From Kappaphycus alvarezii (taxonomy: Eukaryota > Rhodophyta > Florideophyceae > Gigartinales > Solieriaceae): a DNA stretch of 64,000 nt. Both the position numbers and the translations under genes were made by a program. Of this stretch, positions 1 to 9,941 are shown in pieces. The notes beneath the pieces were generated by a model that saw only the letters and a list, made by a program, of their open reading frames with translations, had not been told where the DNA came from and ran no database searches. Numbering within the stretch: position 1 is the stretch's first letter; every line of letters starts with the position of its first letter. The stretch covers positions 115,270 through 179,269 of the forward strand of contig NADL03000159.1 in assembly GCA_002205965.3 (NCBI GenBank). Direction: 5' to 3'.

Positions 1-182
1 ACAAGTCCGTGCCTCTTCTTTACTTGGATGAGCTATTAGACTACAACTATATACTGTTTGCCGGTACTCACTTCGGATTTGTGAAAGCAAAATGAAAGTA
101 GCAAAATCTACATTTGCAGTACTATCTTTGTTGATCCTATAGCCTACCCAAGCCAAAATGCCTCAGAATCCCTCATTTGCAT

Positions 183-192
183 GCGCGGGAAA
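183..192 (-). promoter_or_regulatory. E2F-like site
   Basis: On the minus strand these bases read TTTCCCGCGC, which fits the E2F consensus TTTSSCGC. A weaker GCGGGAA match lies at 353-359. Such sites are common by chance, no gene start is visible nearby, and function is inferred from the motif only. Confidence 0.25.
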
Positions 193-255
193 TTCATAAT
201 TACCAATATTCAAAACGTGAGTAACATTACGTTCATGCTAGCCAGGCACGTTCTG

Positions 256-263
256 TTACGTAA
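256..263. promoter_or_regulatory. TTACGTAA palindrome (bZIP-like site)
   Basis: This perfect 8-bp palindrome matches the PAR-bZIP/C-EBP type core. Related TACGTA cores recur in the flank around 412-428. It is a motif match only. Confidence 0.2.
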
Positions 264-285
264 ATATATAATAAACCAGTCAACC

Positions 286-304
286 CGTGAATTATGCCTT
301 ACGT
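286..304. repeat. Imperfect direct repeat, copy 1
   Basis: Nineteen bases starting CGTGAATTA and ending GCCTTACGT recur at 451-469 with one mismatch (T to A). The two copies are 165 bases apart in the flank and do not occur in the retrotransposon units. Origin is unknown. Confidence 0.6.
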
Positions 305-450
305 ACCCCGCCTATGCAACTGTAATCTCTCGCCCTGTAACAAAAACCAAAGGCGGGAACTCAATATATCATGAGAGTAGAAAACAATTTTCGGCGGGCT
401 TGTCTCACTTTGCTACGTAACAGTACGTAAATCTCATGCAGGCCATTCAA

Positions 451-469
451 CGTGAATTAAGCCTTACGT
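451..469. repeat. Imperfect direct repeat, copy 2
   Basis: This is the second copy of the 19-base repeat at 286-304, matching 18 of 19 bases and in the same orientation. It is followed by CATACGTGC, which continues the ACGT-rich character of the flank. Confidence 0.6.
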
Positions 470-629
470 GCCATACGTGCAATACTGTAGAAGCAACGTG
501 GCTGCATCAACATACTTTGGCTGCATACTTGTGCAAGAGTGATTTGTACGCAGCCTGTATAATGAGTATAGTGTAAGCCGTATGCAGCCAGTCCAGGCAA
601 CTATAGGATAAATATAGAAACCACTGTTT

Positions 630-715
630 ACTTGTACACGTACGACACCTATAATACTGTACACGTACAGAGAGGAGACAGTACACGTATGCCACCCTGT
701 GTACAGTATTTTGAG
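630..715. repeat. GTAC/ACGT-rich stretch resembling the LTR
   Basis: TGTACACGTAC, ACTGTACACGTACAG, ACAGTACACGTA and TGTACAGTA follow one another here. The same vocabulary (TACAGTAC, GTACACGTGTAC) dominates the central LTR of every unit, for example 1650-1810. There is no long alignable match, so this is shared low-complexity composition, not a clear LTR relic. Confidence 0.4.
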
Positions 716-788
716 CCTAGAAGAGAGACAAACCATCAACCAACCATAACATGCCAAGTGTCAGAATGCTCCACAATGATCAGCTCAG

Positions 789-810
789 ATATCGCAACTT
801 ATAGCGATAT
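789..810. repeat. Small inverted repeat (7-bp stem, 8-base loop)
   Basis: ATATCGC at 789-795 is the exact reverse complement of GCGATAT at 804-810, around the loop AACTTATA. No T-run or known RNA structure accompanies it. It may be chance or a protein-binding palindrome. Confidence 0.35.
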
Positions 811-836
811 GAGGGGTATGGAGGCGTATCTAGCAG

Positions 837-844
837 CCAATCAG
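837..844 (+). promoter_or_regulatory. NF-Y-like CCAAT box
   Basis: CCAATCAG, preceded by AG and followed by CGGG, is a strong match to the NF-Y consensus. It lies 10 bases before the LTR terminus at 854. With the E2F-like sites it makes a promoter-like flank possible, but no downstream host gene remains visible. Confidence 0.3.
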
Positions 845-853
845 CGGGCAGAA

Positions 854-921
854 TGTTGTTGATTTGGCAAGACGATCACATGACCCCACATCGGTGCCAA
901 ACCTCATAAGAGGCATGAGGC
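854..921 (+). mobile_element. Inverted LTR 5'-terminal fragment
   Basis: These 68 bases (from TGTTGTTGATTTGG to GGCATGAGGC) match by eye the first 68 bases of the LTR in the array, but on the plus strand, opposite to every other unit. The fragment starts precisely at the LTR terminus against host DNA. At 921/922 it is fused to minus-strand pol sequence (TAATGGGAATCGG). It marks the array edge and an inversion or template-switch breakpoint. Confidence 0.9.
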
Positions 922-1015
922 TAATGGGAATCGGAGAGGGTGAAGGACTTTGCTGGAGGGATGAAGTTGCGGGCTTGGCTACCCAGAATTTACTCGGAAC
1001 TCTAAAATCCTGGCC
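922..1015 (-). pseudogene. Truncated pol start fragment (copy P0)
   Basis: This is the first 31 or so codons of the open pol frame (the PSPSPIPI-type linker upstream of the protease), ending at the in-frame TAA at 1016-1018. The fragment breaks off at 922, before the catalytic DSG motif, where it is fused to the inverted LTR piece. Everything downstream of the breakpoint is missing. One substitution (GGAGGG for GGACGG near 956) separates it from the other copies. Confidence 0.85.
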
Positions 1016-1265
1016 TTAAGTACAACCTACAACTACTTTCTAACTCACTGCGTCCACTAACAGAATCCCACAAACTGAGCCATTTGAGCGGACTTCAAGA
1101 TCTTGGCCTGGTGATAACAGTCATTAGGGGCAAATTTGGAACTGCTTCCAAAGTTGACAAATTTGTGTAAATAGGTTGGCCCAATACACACATCAATACA
1201 GTACCTTATTTTGCAGACCTACCGGAAACGAATTCCCTTGTGCCAAAATAACGGACTCAATCCGT

Positions 1266-1560
1266 CATACGTAAAATAGAATCACATAACTGATTTTTGG
1301 ATGCAGTCGGTCCAATCTTCATCATAATTACGAACCTCATACATATGATGGAATCACATAACTGATTTTTGGATGCAGTTGTACAAACCAATATCATAAC
1401 TAGAAACCACATACGTATGATGGAATCACATAACTGATTTTTGGATGCAGCTGGAAACCCGTAATCATAACTAGAAACCTCATACATATGATGAAATCAC
1501 ATAACGATTTTTGGATGCAGCTGGATAAAACCCTTAATCATAACTAGAATCCTCATACAT
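1266..1560 (-). repeat. 72-bp minisatellite in L0 (one B repeat)
   Basis: The order is one A-type repeat (CGGTCCAATCTTCATC core), one B-type repeat (TTGTACAAACCAATATC core), one C-type (CTGGA..CCCGTAATC) and one D-type (CTGGATAAAACCCTTAATC). Each carries GGAATCACATAACTGATTTT or a close variant. The single B repeat makes this the minimal version in the window. Confidence 0.9.
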
Positions 1561-1845
1561 AATATAAAATCAAATACCTCTTTCTAGCAGTCATGACAGT
1601 ATTGCCATAATTGATTCCTACTGTACAAACTCAGGTATAGTAAGGAGTACAGTACTTGGTATATTACGATGTACAGTGCGAAGTACAGTTCCTCATTTGG
1701 CACTAGTACAGTACGTGTACAACACTGCACAAAAAGGTTTCTTCTCTTAGCTGTACCACGTGTACATCACATACACAACTGCCACCACGTACACGTGTAC
1801 ATAGCTTTCCTCAGCATATCTCTCATACAGTATACTCATCATCCA

Positions 1846-1851
1846 CTTATA
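1846..1851 (-). promoter_or_regulatory. TATA-like box of the LTR promoter
   Basis: The minus strand reads ACTATAAGTGG, about 230 bases inside the LTR from its TGTTG edge, a plausible U3 position. The same box occurs at 6370-6375, 10989-10994, 15605-15610, 20281-20286, 24889-24894, 29554-29559, 34174-34179, 38655-38660, 43132-43137, 47612-47617, 52091-52096, 56712-56717 and 61446-61451. Transcription would run toward lower coordinates, through the minisatellite and into the next pol. Confidence 0.45.
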
Positions 1852-2099
1852 GTACCCTACCCTACGTAAAATCACCCCATAAACAACATTTTGCCTCTAA
1901 ATCGCTGATCTCTCAAAATCGTACTTTCGTCCCTGGGAACTTTGGATTTCTTCCGGAATGCCTTAGCGCCACCCTTCATTCGACACGTGTGCATGTGTAC
2001 ACGTGGAACATGCCTCATGCCTCTTATGAGGTTTGGCACCGATGTGGGGTCATGTGATCGTCTTGCCAAATCAACAACTTTCCCCCTCGATTACATGAC

Positions 2100-5000
2100 C
2101 TAAGCATCGTGCAGCTCTCCGAGGCCTAGAGATTTTATGCATTGTATGAATTGAATGCGACCAAGAGGCTTGGTGAGTATATCTGCTGGCATATCTGTAG
2201 AAGGTACGTGAAACAGTGAAACAATCTTTCGAGTCACAGCATCTCGGACAAAATGATATGATATGTCAATGTGCTTATTTCGCCTGTTCACTCCTTCGTT
2301 ACCCGCAAACGCTATTGTACCAGCATTATCACACCCGATTGTAACTGTGCTGTCTTCGCTTTCCAAGCGTCTGCAAGAAGGCACCTGAGCCAAGCTGCCT
2401 CTTTGCAAGCCTCACACAGTGCAATATTCCCTTCGCATGTGGATTTCGCAACGACCGTTTGTCTCCTAGATGACCAACTAATAGCTCCCCCACACAGTTT
2501 GAACACATATCCACTGGTGGACTTTCTCGAGTCCAAGCAACCACCCCAGTCTGCATCGCTGAAGCCCTCTAGAGTTTGCACTGGGAGATTTCCATCTAGA
2601 ATTATACCTAGTGAGAGCGTTCCTTTGATATATCTCAGAACTCGTTTGGCTGCTTGCCAGTGGTCCTCGCGAGGGTTCTCACAGTGTTGGGACAGTTTTC
2701 CCACCACATATGCAAGATCTGGACGTGACCCTACCATAAGAAACATTAAGCAGCCAATGATCTGTCGATATGGTACATCGCAATACGGGCTAGTTGACAT
2801 CTCAGGGTGTAATCCTTGTTCCATCGGAGTCCTCACGGGATTGCAACTGGCCATACCAAAACGTTTCAAAATGGACTTGGCATACTCTGTCTGCGAGATA
2901 TAGATCCGTCTAGGGACCCTTTTTCTACTTATTTCAAGCCCAATGCACTTTTTGGCCTCGCCTAAATCTTTCATCTCAAATCTCTTGTTCAGTTCACCTT
3001 TCATCCAGGTCACGGCTTTCAGGTCACTTCCCGCAAGAAGCAAGTCATCCACATATAGGGCAATCAGCATAACACCTTTTTCTGATATGTTTGTATATAG
3101 ACAGGCGTCACTTCTCGTAGTCTTGAAGCCAAGAGTGTGAATTAGGAAATCGTCAATCTTTTTGTGCCATTGTCGACTCGCTTGCTGAAGACCATAGATA
3201 GCCTTGAGAAGTTTGCAAACATGATTGGGCCTGGAAGAGTCAACGATACCTTCAGGCTGCTCCATATAAATATCCTCTTCTAAGTCACCGTTCAGAAAGG
3301 CCGTGACCACGTCCATTTGATGAAGCTCTAAATCGAAGTGGGCTACAATCGCCAACAACAATCGAATCGTTGTAAATTTGATCACCGGCGCAAAAGTCTC
3401 TGAGTAATCAATCCCCTCAATTTGTTGAAAGCCCCGCACAACCAGGCGACCTTTTCCCTTTTGAGTCAACGTGCCGTTATCGTCCGGCATGTCCTTTACA
3501 GTAAATACCCAGCGAGAAGTTAGAATATTGGCACCTTCCGATCGTGGAACTAGTGCCCAGGTTTTGTTTTTGCGTTGGGACTCTAGCTCCTTATCAATCG
3601 CTTTCTGCCAGAACTGTGGTTGTGGTCCACCCATCGCCTCTTTAAAGGAGTTCGGTATGTTGATGTCGCCACAGGAAGGTGTGAGTAAGCTGGTTCCCAC
3701 CAGGCCTGTCCACCACTGTCGGGGTGGGCGTCGTGAACGAGTGGAGCGGCGAGGTTCCACATCGCCGGGACCAGCATCTTGCTCACCACTCACTTCTTCT
3801 GGTTGCAAAGTCTCATTAGTTGAGTCGGGCTCAATACCTTGACTTTGAAAGTTCTCAACCTCCGCCGGTGACCCTGTTTCAATGCCATGTTCATTATCAC
3901 CATTAGATGTTTCAGACTCAATTTCGTCAGTATCGGTCGTCTCCACTGGGTCAACGTCCATATCATTATCATCGGAGAAATGTTCATCGTAAGAGCAAGC
4001 CCCTGGTCTCGACTCATCGAACTGCACATCCCTGGAAATAACAATGCGATGTAAATTGTCATCCCAAATTTTGTAGGCCTTAGTTCCCGGCGGATACCCA
4101 ACAAACATTCCCGTTGTTGCGCGGTCGTCAAATTTACGCACCTCATTACCAGGCACCTTGTACCAGCATTGACATCCAAACACACGTAGGTGAGATACAT
4201 CGGGCTTTTTCTTCATCCATAGGTGAAATGGAGTAACGAGACCACCCAAAGCTCTTGTCGTGACACGATTGCGAACGTAAACTGCGTTATCAAGGGCTTC
4301 AGCCCAGAAAGCTTTCGGAACCTTCATATGGGACAGCATAGACCTGACGAGATCAATCAGGGTACGATTGAGCCGTTCTGCCACACCATTCTGTTCAGGT
4401 GTGTATGCAGCGGTCGTTTGATGAACAGTTCCTTGTGACGATAGAAAGGATTGGAACTCTGAAGAAAGATACTCTCCTCCACGATCAGATCGAAGCACTT
4501 TCACGCGTTGACCAGTGTGTGTGAAGGCATATTGGGCAAACTTCTGATAAAAATGGAACGTTTCATCTTTACTCTTCATCGGATAGACAACACTCCAGTT
4601 TGAGTGGTCATCGATAAAAGTGACAAAGTATCTAGCACCACCTACTGACTGTACTTGGAGTGGGCCGCAGACGTCCGAATGGACCAAGTCTAACAAATGT
4701 TTGGCCCTGCCTCCAGAGCGCTGTTTAGGAATCACAGCACGAGTTGCTTTTCCTAACACACACGCATCACATGTCACAGATTCACAGTCAGAAGATGAGC
4801 TAGCGTCTCTTGTTATATCTGAAGAGGAGATATGAAGTCCACTTACCACGTTCTTACGAGCCATGGACAATATTCCTTGAGTGTGAACGTGGGCCAATCT
4901 TTCATGCCATGTCTTCAAAGAGGCTTTGTGCGCCGAATGAACCTCGTTACATGTGTCAAGCACATACAGCTCTCCTCGACTTGTGGCAGTAGCCACGATG

Positions 5001-5410
5001 CAGTCACTCCTCTTCACAGTGCACTTGTCACGAACGAACTCAACGTCAAATCCATTATCGACCATCTTACGTACAGAGATTAGGGAAAAAGCAAAGCTTG
5101 GAACGTGCAGCACATTGGTGAGCTTGCATGACTTTTGAACTCCGCTCACTAAAAGCGTAATGGGGACGGTCCCGACTCCAGCTACTACTGCACACGCTTT
5201 TGTTCCCATTTCTACGCGGCTGTTTGAGACCTCCCTGTAGTCGGAGAACAGTCTCTTGTCAAATGTCATGTGTGCGGAGCATCCAGAGTCGATAAGCCAA
5301 GTGTTTGAGGTTATGTTAATGGGAATCGGAGAGGGTGAAGGACTTTGCTGGACGGATGAAGTTGCGGGCTTGGCTACCCAGAATTTACTCGGAACTCTAA
5401 AATCCTGGCC
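2100..5410 (-). pseudogene. Copia-like pol, copy P1 (frameshifted in RNase H)
   Basis: The frame is open from 5410 and intact through integrase and reverse transcriptase (first Met at 5269). It breaks in RNase H: several small deletions, net minus 4, lie at about 2353-2369, and a codon is missing at about 2427-2433 (CEGN instead of CEAEN). The original stop is at 2100-2102 in another frame. The damage falls around the second and third acidic residues of RNase H, so a translated product would lose the C-terminal 90 or so residues. Integrase catalytic Glu is in the unmutated NGVAER form. Type I variant. Confidence 0.9.
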
Positions 5411-6604
5411 TTAAGTACAACCTACAACTACTTTCTAACTCACTGCGTCCACTAACAGAATCCCACAAACTGAGCCATTTGAGCGGATTTCAAGATCTTG
5501 GCCCGGTGATAACAGTCATTAGGGGCAAATTTGGAACTGCTTCCAAAGTTGACAAATTTGTGTAAATAGGTTGGCCCAATACACACATCAATACAGTACC
5601 TTATTTTGCAGACCTACCGGAAACGAATTCCCTTGTGCCAAAATAACGGACTCAATCCGTCATACGTAAAATAGAATCTCATAACTGAATTTTTGGATGC
5701 AGTCGGTCCAATCTTCATCATAATTACGAACCTCATACATATGATGGAATCACATAACTGATTTTTGGATGCAGTTGTACAAACCAATCATAACTAGAAA
5801 CCACATACGTATGATGGAATCACATAACTGATTTTTGGATGCAGTTGTACAAACCAATATCATAACTAGAAACCACATACGTATGATGGAATCACATAAC
5901 TGATTTTTGGATGCAGTGTAAAACCAATATCATAACTAGAAACCACATACATGATGAATCACATAACTGATTTTTGGATGCAGTGGATAAAACCAATCAT
6001 AACTAGAAACCACATACATGATGAATCACATAACTGATTTTTGGATGCAGCTGGATAAAACCCTTAATCATAACTAGAATCCTCATACATAATAAATCAA
6101 ATACCTCTTTCTAGCAGTCATGACAGTATTGCCATAATTGATTCCTACTGTACAAACTCAGGTATAGTAAGGAGTACAGTATTGGTATATTACGATGTAC
6201 AGTGCGAAGTACAGTTCCCATTTGGCACTAGTACAGTACGTGTACAACACTGCACAAAAAGGTTTCTTCTCTTAGCTGTACCACGTTACATCACATACAC
6301 AACTGCCACCACGTACACGTGTACATAGCTTTCCTCAGCATATCTCTCATACAGTATACTCATCATCCACTTATAGTACCCTACCCTACGTAAAATCACC
6401 CCATAAACAACATTTTGCCCTCTAAATCGCTGATCTCTCAAAATCGTACTTTCGTCCCTGGGAACTTTGGATTTCTTCCGGAATGCCTTAGCGCCACCCT
6501 TCATTCGACACGTGTGCATGTGTACACGTGGAACATGCCTCATGCCTCTTATGAGGTTTGGCACCGATGTGGGGTCATGTGATCGTCTTGCCAAATCAAC
6601 AACA
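5411..6604 (-). mobile_element. LTR and leader block L1
   Basis: The LTR edge TGTTGTTGA begins at 6604, directly after the polypurine tract. CACGTG E-boxes are at 6509-6514, 6525-6530 and 6316-6321; a fourth, present in the other units, is mutated here (CACGTT near 6283). The leader spans roughly 5411-5660 and contains no ATG in the pol frame. The pol frame is closed by TAA at 5411-5413. Confidence 0.85.
5661..6090 (-). repeat. 72-bp minisatellite in L1 (four B-like repeats, C lost)
   Basis: The A repeat is followed by four B-like repeats. The third and fourth have small deletions, and the fourth is a B/C hybrid (GTGGATAAAACCAATC). The regular C repeat is absent and D follows directly. This is the most divergent arrangement in the left half of the array. 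Confidence 0.85.
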
Positions 6605-6614
6605 CCCCCCCTCG
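6605..6614 (-). other. Polypurine tract (second-strand primer) before the LTR
   Basis: The minus strand reads CGAGGGGGGG immediately before LTR TGTTG, 10 bases after the pol stop codon. LTR retrotransposons use such a tract to prime plus-strand DNA, and its position fixes the 5' edge of the LTR. The same tract lies at each other unit boundary with five to seven G. It is altered at L0 (2079-2090) and L12 (56946-56953). Confidence 0.8.
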
Positions 6615-6624
6615 ATTACATGAC

Positions 6625-9600
6625 CTAAGCATCGTGCAGCTCTCCGAGGCCTAGAGATTTTATGCATTGTATGAATTGAATGCGACCAAGAGGCTTGGTG
6701 AGTATATCTGCTGGCATATTGTAGAAGGTACGTGAAACAGTGAAACAATCTTTCGAGTCACAGCATCTCGGACAAAATGATATGATATGTCAATGTGCTT
6801 ATTTCGCCTGTTCACTCCTTCGTTACCCGCAAACGCTATTGTACCAGCATTATCACACCGATTGTAACTGTGCTGTCTTTCGACTTTCCCAATGCGTCTG
6901 CAAGAAGGCACCTGAGCCAAGCTGCCTCTTTGCAAGCCTCACACAGTGCAATATTCTCCGCTTCGCATGTGGATTTCGCAACGACCGTTTGTCTCCTAGA
7001 TGACTAACTAATAGCACTCCCCACACAGTTTGAACACATATCCACTGGTGGACTTTCTCGAGTCCAAGCAACCACCCCAGTCTGCATCGCTGAAGCCCTC
7101 TAGAGTTTGCACTGGGAGATTTCCATCTAGAATTATACCTAGTGAGAGCGTTCCTTTGATATATCTCAGAACTCGTTTGGCTGCTTGCCAGTGGTCCTCG
7201 CGAGGGTTCTCACAGTGTTGGACAGTTTTCCCACCACATATGCAAGATCTGGACGTGACCCTACCATAAGAAACATTAAGCAGCCAATGATCTGTCGATA
7301 TGGTACATCGCAATACGGGCTAGTTGACATCTCAGGGTGTAATCCTTGTTCCATCGGAGTTCCTCACGGGATTGCAACTGGCCATACCAAAACGTTTCAA
7401 AATGGACTTGGCATACTCTGTCTGCGAGATATAGATCCGTCTAGGGACCCTTTTTCTACTTATTTCAAGCCCAATGCACTTTTTGGCCTCGCCTAAATCT
7501 TTCATCTCAAATCTCTTGTTCAGTTCACCTTTCATCCAGGTCACGGCTTTCAGGTCACTTCCCGCAAGAAGCAAGTCATCCACATATAGGGCAATCAGCA
7601 TAACACCTTTTTCTGATATGTTTGTATATAGACAGGCGTCACTTCTCGTAGTCTTGAAGCCAAGAGTGTGAATTAGGAAATCGTCAATCTTTTTGTGCCA
7701 TTGTCGACTCGCTTGCTGAAGACCATAGATAGCCTTGAGAAGTTTGCAAACATGATTGGGCCTGGAAGAGTCAACGATACCTTCAGGCTGCTCCATATAA
7801 ATATCCTCTTCTAAGTCACCGTTCAGAAAGGCCGTGACCACGTCCATTTGATGAAGCTCTAAATCGAAGTGGGCTACAATCGCCAACAACAATCGAATCG
7901 TTGTAAATTTGATCACCGGCGCAAAAGTCTCTGAGTAATCAATCCCCTCAATTTGTTGAAAGCCCCGCACAACCAGGCGACCTTTTCCCTTTTGAGTCAA
8001 CGTGCCGTTATCGTCCGGCATGTCCTTTACAGTAAATACCCAGCGAGAAGTTAGAATATTGGCACCTTCCGATCGTGGAACTAGTGCCCAGGTTTTGTTT
8101 TTGCGTTGGGACTCTAGCTCCTTATCAATCGCTTTCTGCCAGAACTGTGGTTGTGGTCCACCCATCGCCTCTTTAAAGGAGTTCGGTATGTTGATGTCGC
8201 CACAGGAAGGTGTGAGTAAGCTGGTTCCCACCAGGCCTGTCCACCACTGTCGGGGTGGGCGTCGTGAACGAGTGGAGCGGCGAGGTTCCACATCGCCGGG
8301 ACCAGCATCTTGCTCACCACTCACTTCTTCTGGTTGCAAAGTCTCATTAGTTGAGTCGGGCTCAATACCTTGACTTTGAAAGTTCTCAACCTCCGCCGGT
8401 GACCCTGTTTCAATGCCATGTTCATTATCACCATTAGATGTTTCAGACTCAATTTCGTCAGTATCGGTCGTCTCCACTGGGTCAACGTCCATATCATTAT
8501 CATCGGAGAAATGTTCATCGTAAGAGCAAGCCCCTGGTCTCGACTCATCGAACTGCACATCCCTGGAAATAACAATGCGATGTAAATTGTCATCCCAAAT
8601 TTTGTAGGCCTTAGTTCCCGGCGGATACCCAACAAACATTCCCGTTGTTGCGCGGTCGTCAAATTTACGCACCTCATTACCAGGCACCTTGTACCAGCAT
8701 TGACATCCAAACACACGTAGGTGAGATACATCGGGCTTTTTCTTCATCCATAGGTGAAATGGAGTAACGAGACCACCCAAAGCTCTTGTCGTGACACGAT
8801 TGCGAACGTAAACTGCGTTATCAAGGGCTTCAGCCCAGAAAGCTTTCGGAACCTTCATATGGGACAGCATAGACCTGACGAGATCAATCAGGGTACGATT
8901 GAGCCGTTCTGTCACACCATTCTGTTCAGGTGTGTATGCAGCGGTCGTTTGATGAACAGTTCCTTGTGACGATAGAAAGGATTGGAACTCTGAAGAAAGA
9001 TACTCTCCTCCACGATCAGATCGAAGCACTTTCACGCGTTGACCAGTGTGTGTGAAGGCATATTGGGCAAACTTCTGATAAAAATGGAACGTTTCATCTT
9101 TACTCTTCATCGGATAGACAACACTCCAGTTTGAGTGGTCATCGATAAAAGTGACAAAGTATCTAGCACCACCTACTGACTGTACTTGGAGTGGGCCGCA
9201 GACGTCCGAATGGACCAAGTCTAACAAATGTTTGGCCCTGCCTCCAGAGCGCTGTTTAGGAATCACAGCACGAGTTGCTTTTCCTAACACACACGCATCA
9301 CATGTCACAGATTCACAGTCAGAAGATGAGCTAGCGTCTCTTGTTATATCTGAAGAGGAGATATGAAGTCCACTTACCACGTTCTTACGAGCCATGGACA
9401 ATATTCCTTGAGTGTGAACGTGGGCCAATCTTTCATGCCATGTCTTCAAAGAGGCTTTGTGCGCCGAATGAACCTCGTTACATGTGTCAAGCACATACAG
9501 CTCTCCTCGACTTGTGGCAGTAGCCACGATGCAGTCACTCCTCTTCACAGTGCACTTGTCACGAACGAACTCAACGTCAAATCCATTATCGACCATCTTA

Positions 9601-9941
9601 CGTACAGAGATTAGGGAAAAAGCAAAGCTTGGAACGTGCAGCACATTGGTGAGCTTGCATGACTTTTGAACTCCGCTCACTAAAAGCGTAATGGGGACGG
9701 TCCCGACTCCAGCTACTACTGCACACGCTTTTGTTCCCATTTCTACGCGGCTGTTTGAGACCTCCCTGTAGTCGGAGAACAGTCTCTTGTCAAATGTCAT
9801 GTGTGCGGAGCATCCAGAGTCGATAAGCCAAGTGTTTGAGGTTATGTTAATGGGAATCGGAGAGGGTGAAGGACTTTGCTGGACGGATGAAGTTGCGGGC
9901 TTGGCTACCCAGAATTTACTCGGAACTCTAAAATCCTGGCC
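6625..9941 (-). pseudogene. Copia-like pol, copy P2 (multiple frameshifts in the 3' third)
   Basis: The frame is intact from protease to the end of reverse transcriptase (822 codons from Met at 9800). It then carries plus 1 near 7361, minus 1 near 7220, a complex patch with plus 1 at 7004-7022 (GACTAACTAATAGCACTCC), minus 1 near 6858 and minus 1 near 6720. The 7004-7022 patch is shared with P5. Integrase has NGVTER (Ala to Thr next to the catalytic Glu), also seen in P4. Type I otherwise. Confidence 0.9.

Larger units (their letters stand above)
1..853. other. Left flanking DNA, no recognisable gene
   Basis: This is the only sequence in the window outside the retrotransposon array. The open frames here are short (79 codons or fewer on plus, 97 or fewer on minus), are rich in Tyr, Cys and Thr from GTAC-type low-complexity sequence, and match no domain I recognise. 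It contains an imperfect direct repeat, E2F-like and NF-Y-like motifs, a small hairpin and a GTAC-rich stretch (listed separately). It could be intergenic or promoter-proximal DNA. It ends exactly where an LTR terminus (TGTTG) begins at 854. Confidence 0.7.
1016..2079 (-). mobile_element. LTR and leader block L0
   Basis: This is the leftmost LTR/leader block, downstream of P1. It has the shortest minisatellite of the window (1266-1560). The TATA-like box is at 1846-1851. Its pol-proximal edge is altered: TCAACAACTT followed by five C, where other units have TCAACAACA followed by six or seven C. The 3' end of the LTR (CA) and a primer-binding site could not be placed, so the split between LTR and untranslated leader (roughly 1016-1265) is approximate. 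Confidence 0.8.

Noticed and set aside
464..757. Open frames of 62-97 codons in the left flank
   Set aside because: Composition follows the GTAC/ACGT-rich sequence. No start context, domain or conserved neighbour supports a gene.
5452..5613. Short minus-strand frame (about 53 codons) in the leader as a possible gag remnant
   Set aside because: It has scattered Cys and His but no CCHC knuckle spacing, no start codon and is bounded by stops on both sides. Evidence is too weak to call gag.
5411..5700. Primer-binding site and 3' (CA) end of the LTR
   Set aside because: TTGGCACAAGGG and TTGGGCCAACC on the minus strand were considered, but neither matches a tRNA 3' end that I can verify, and no CAACA partner to the TGTTG terminus was found. 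Not annotated.
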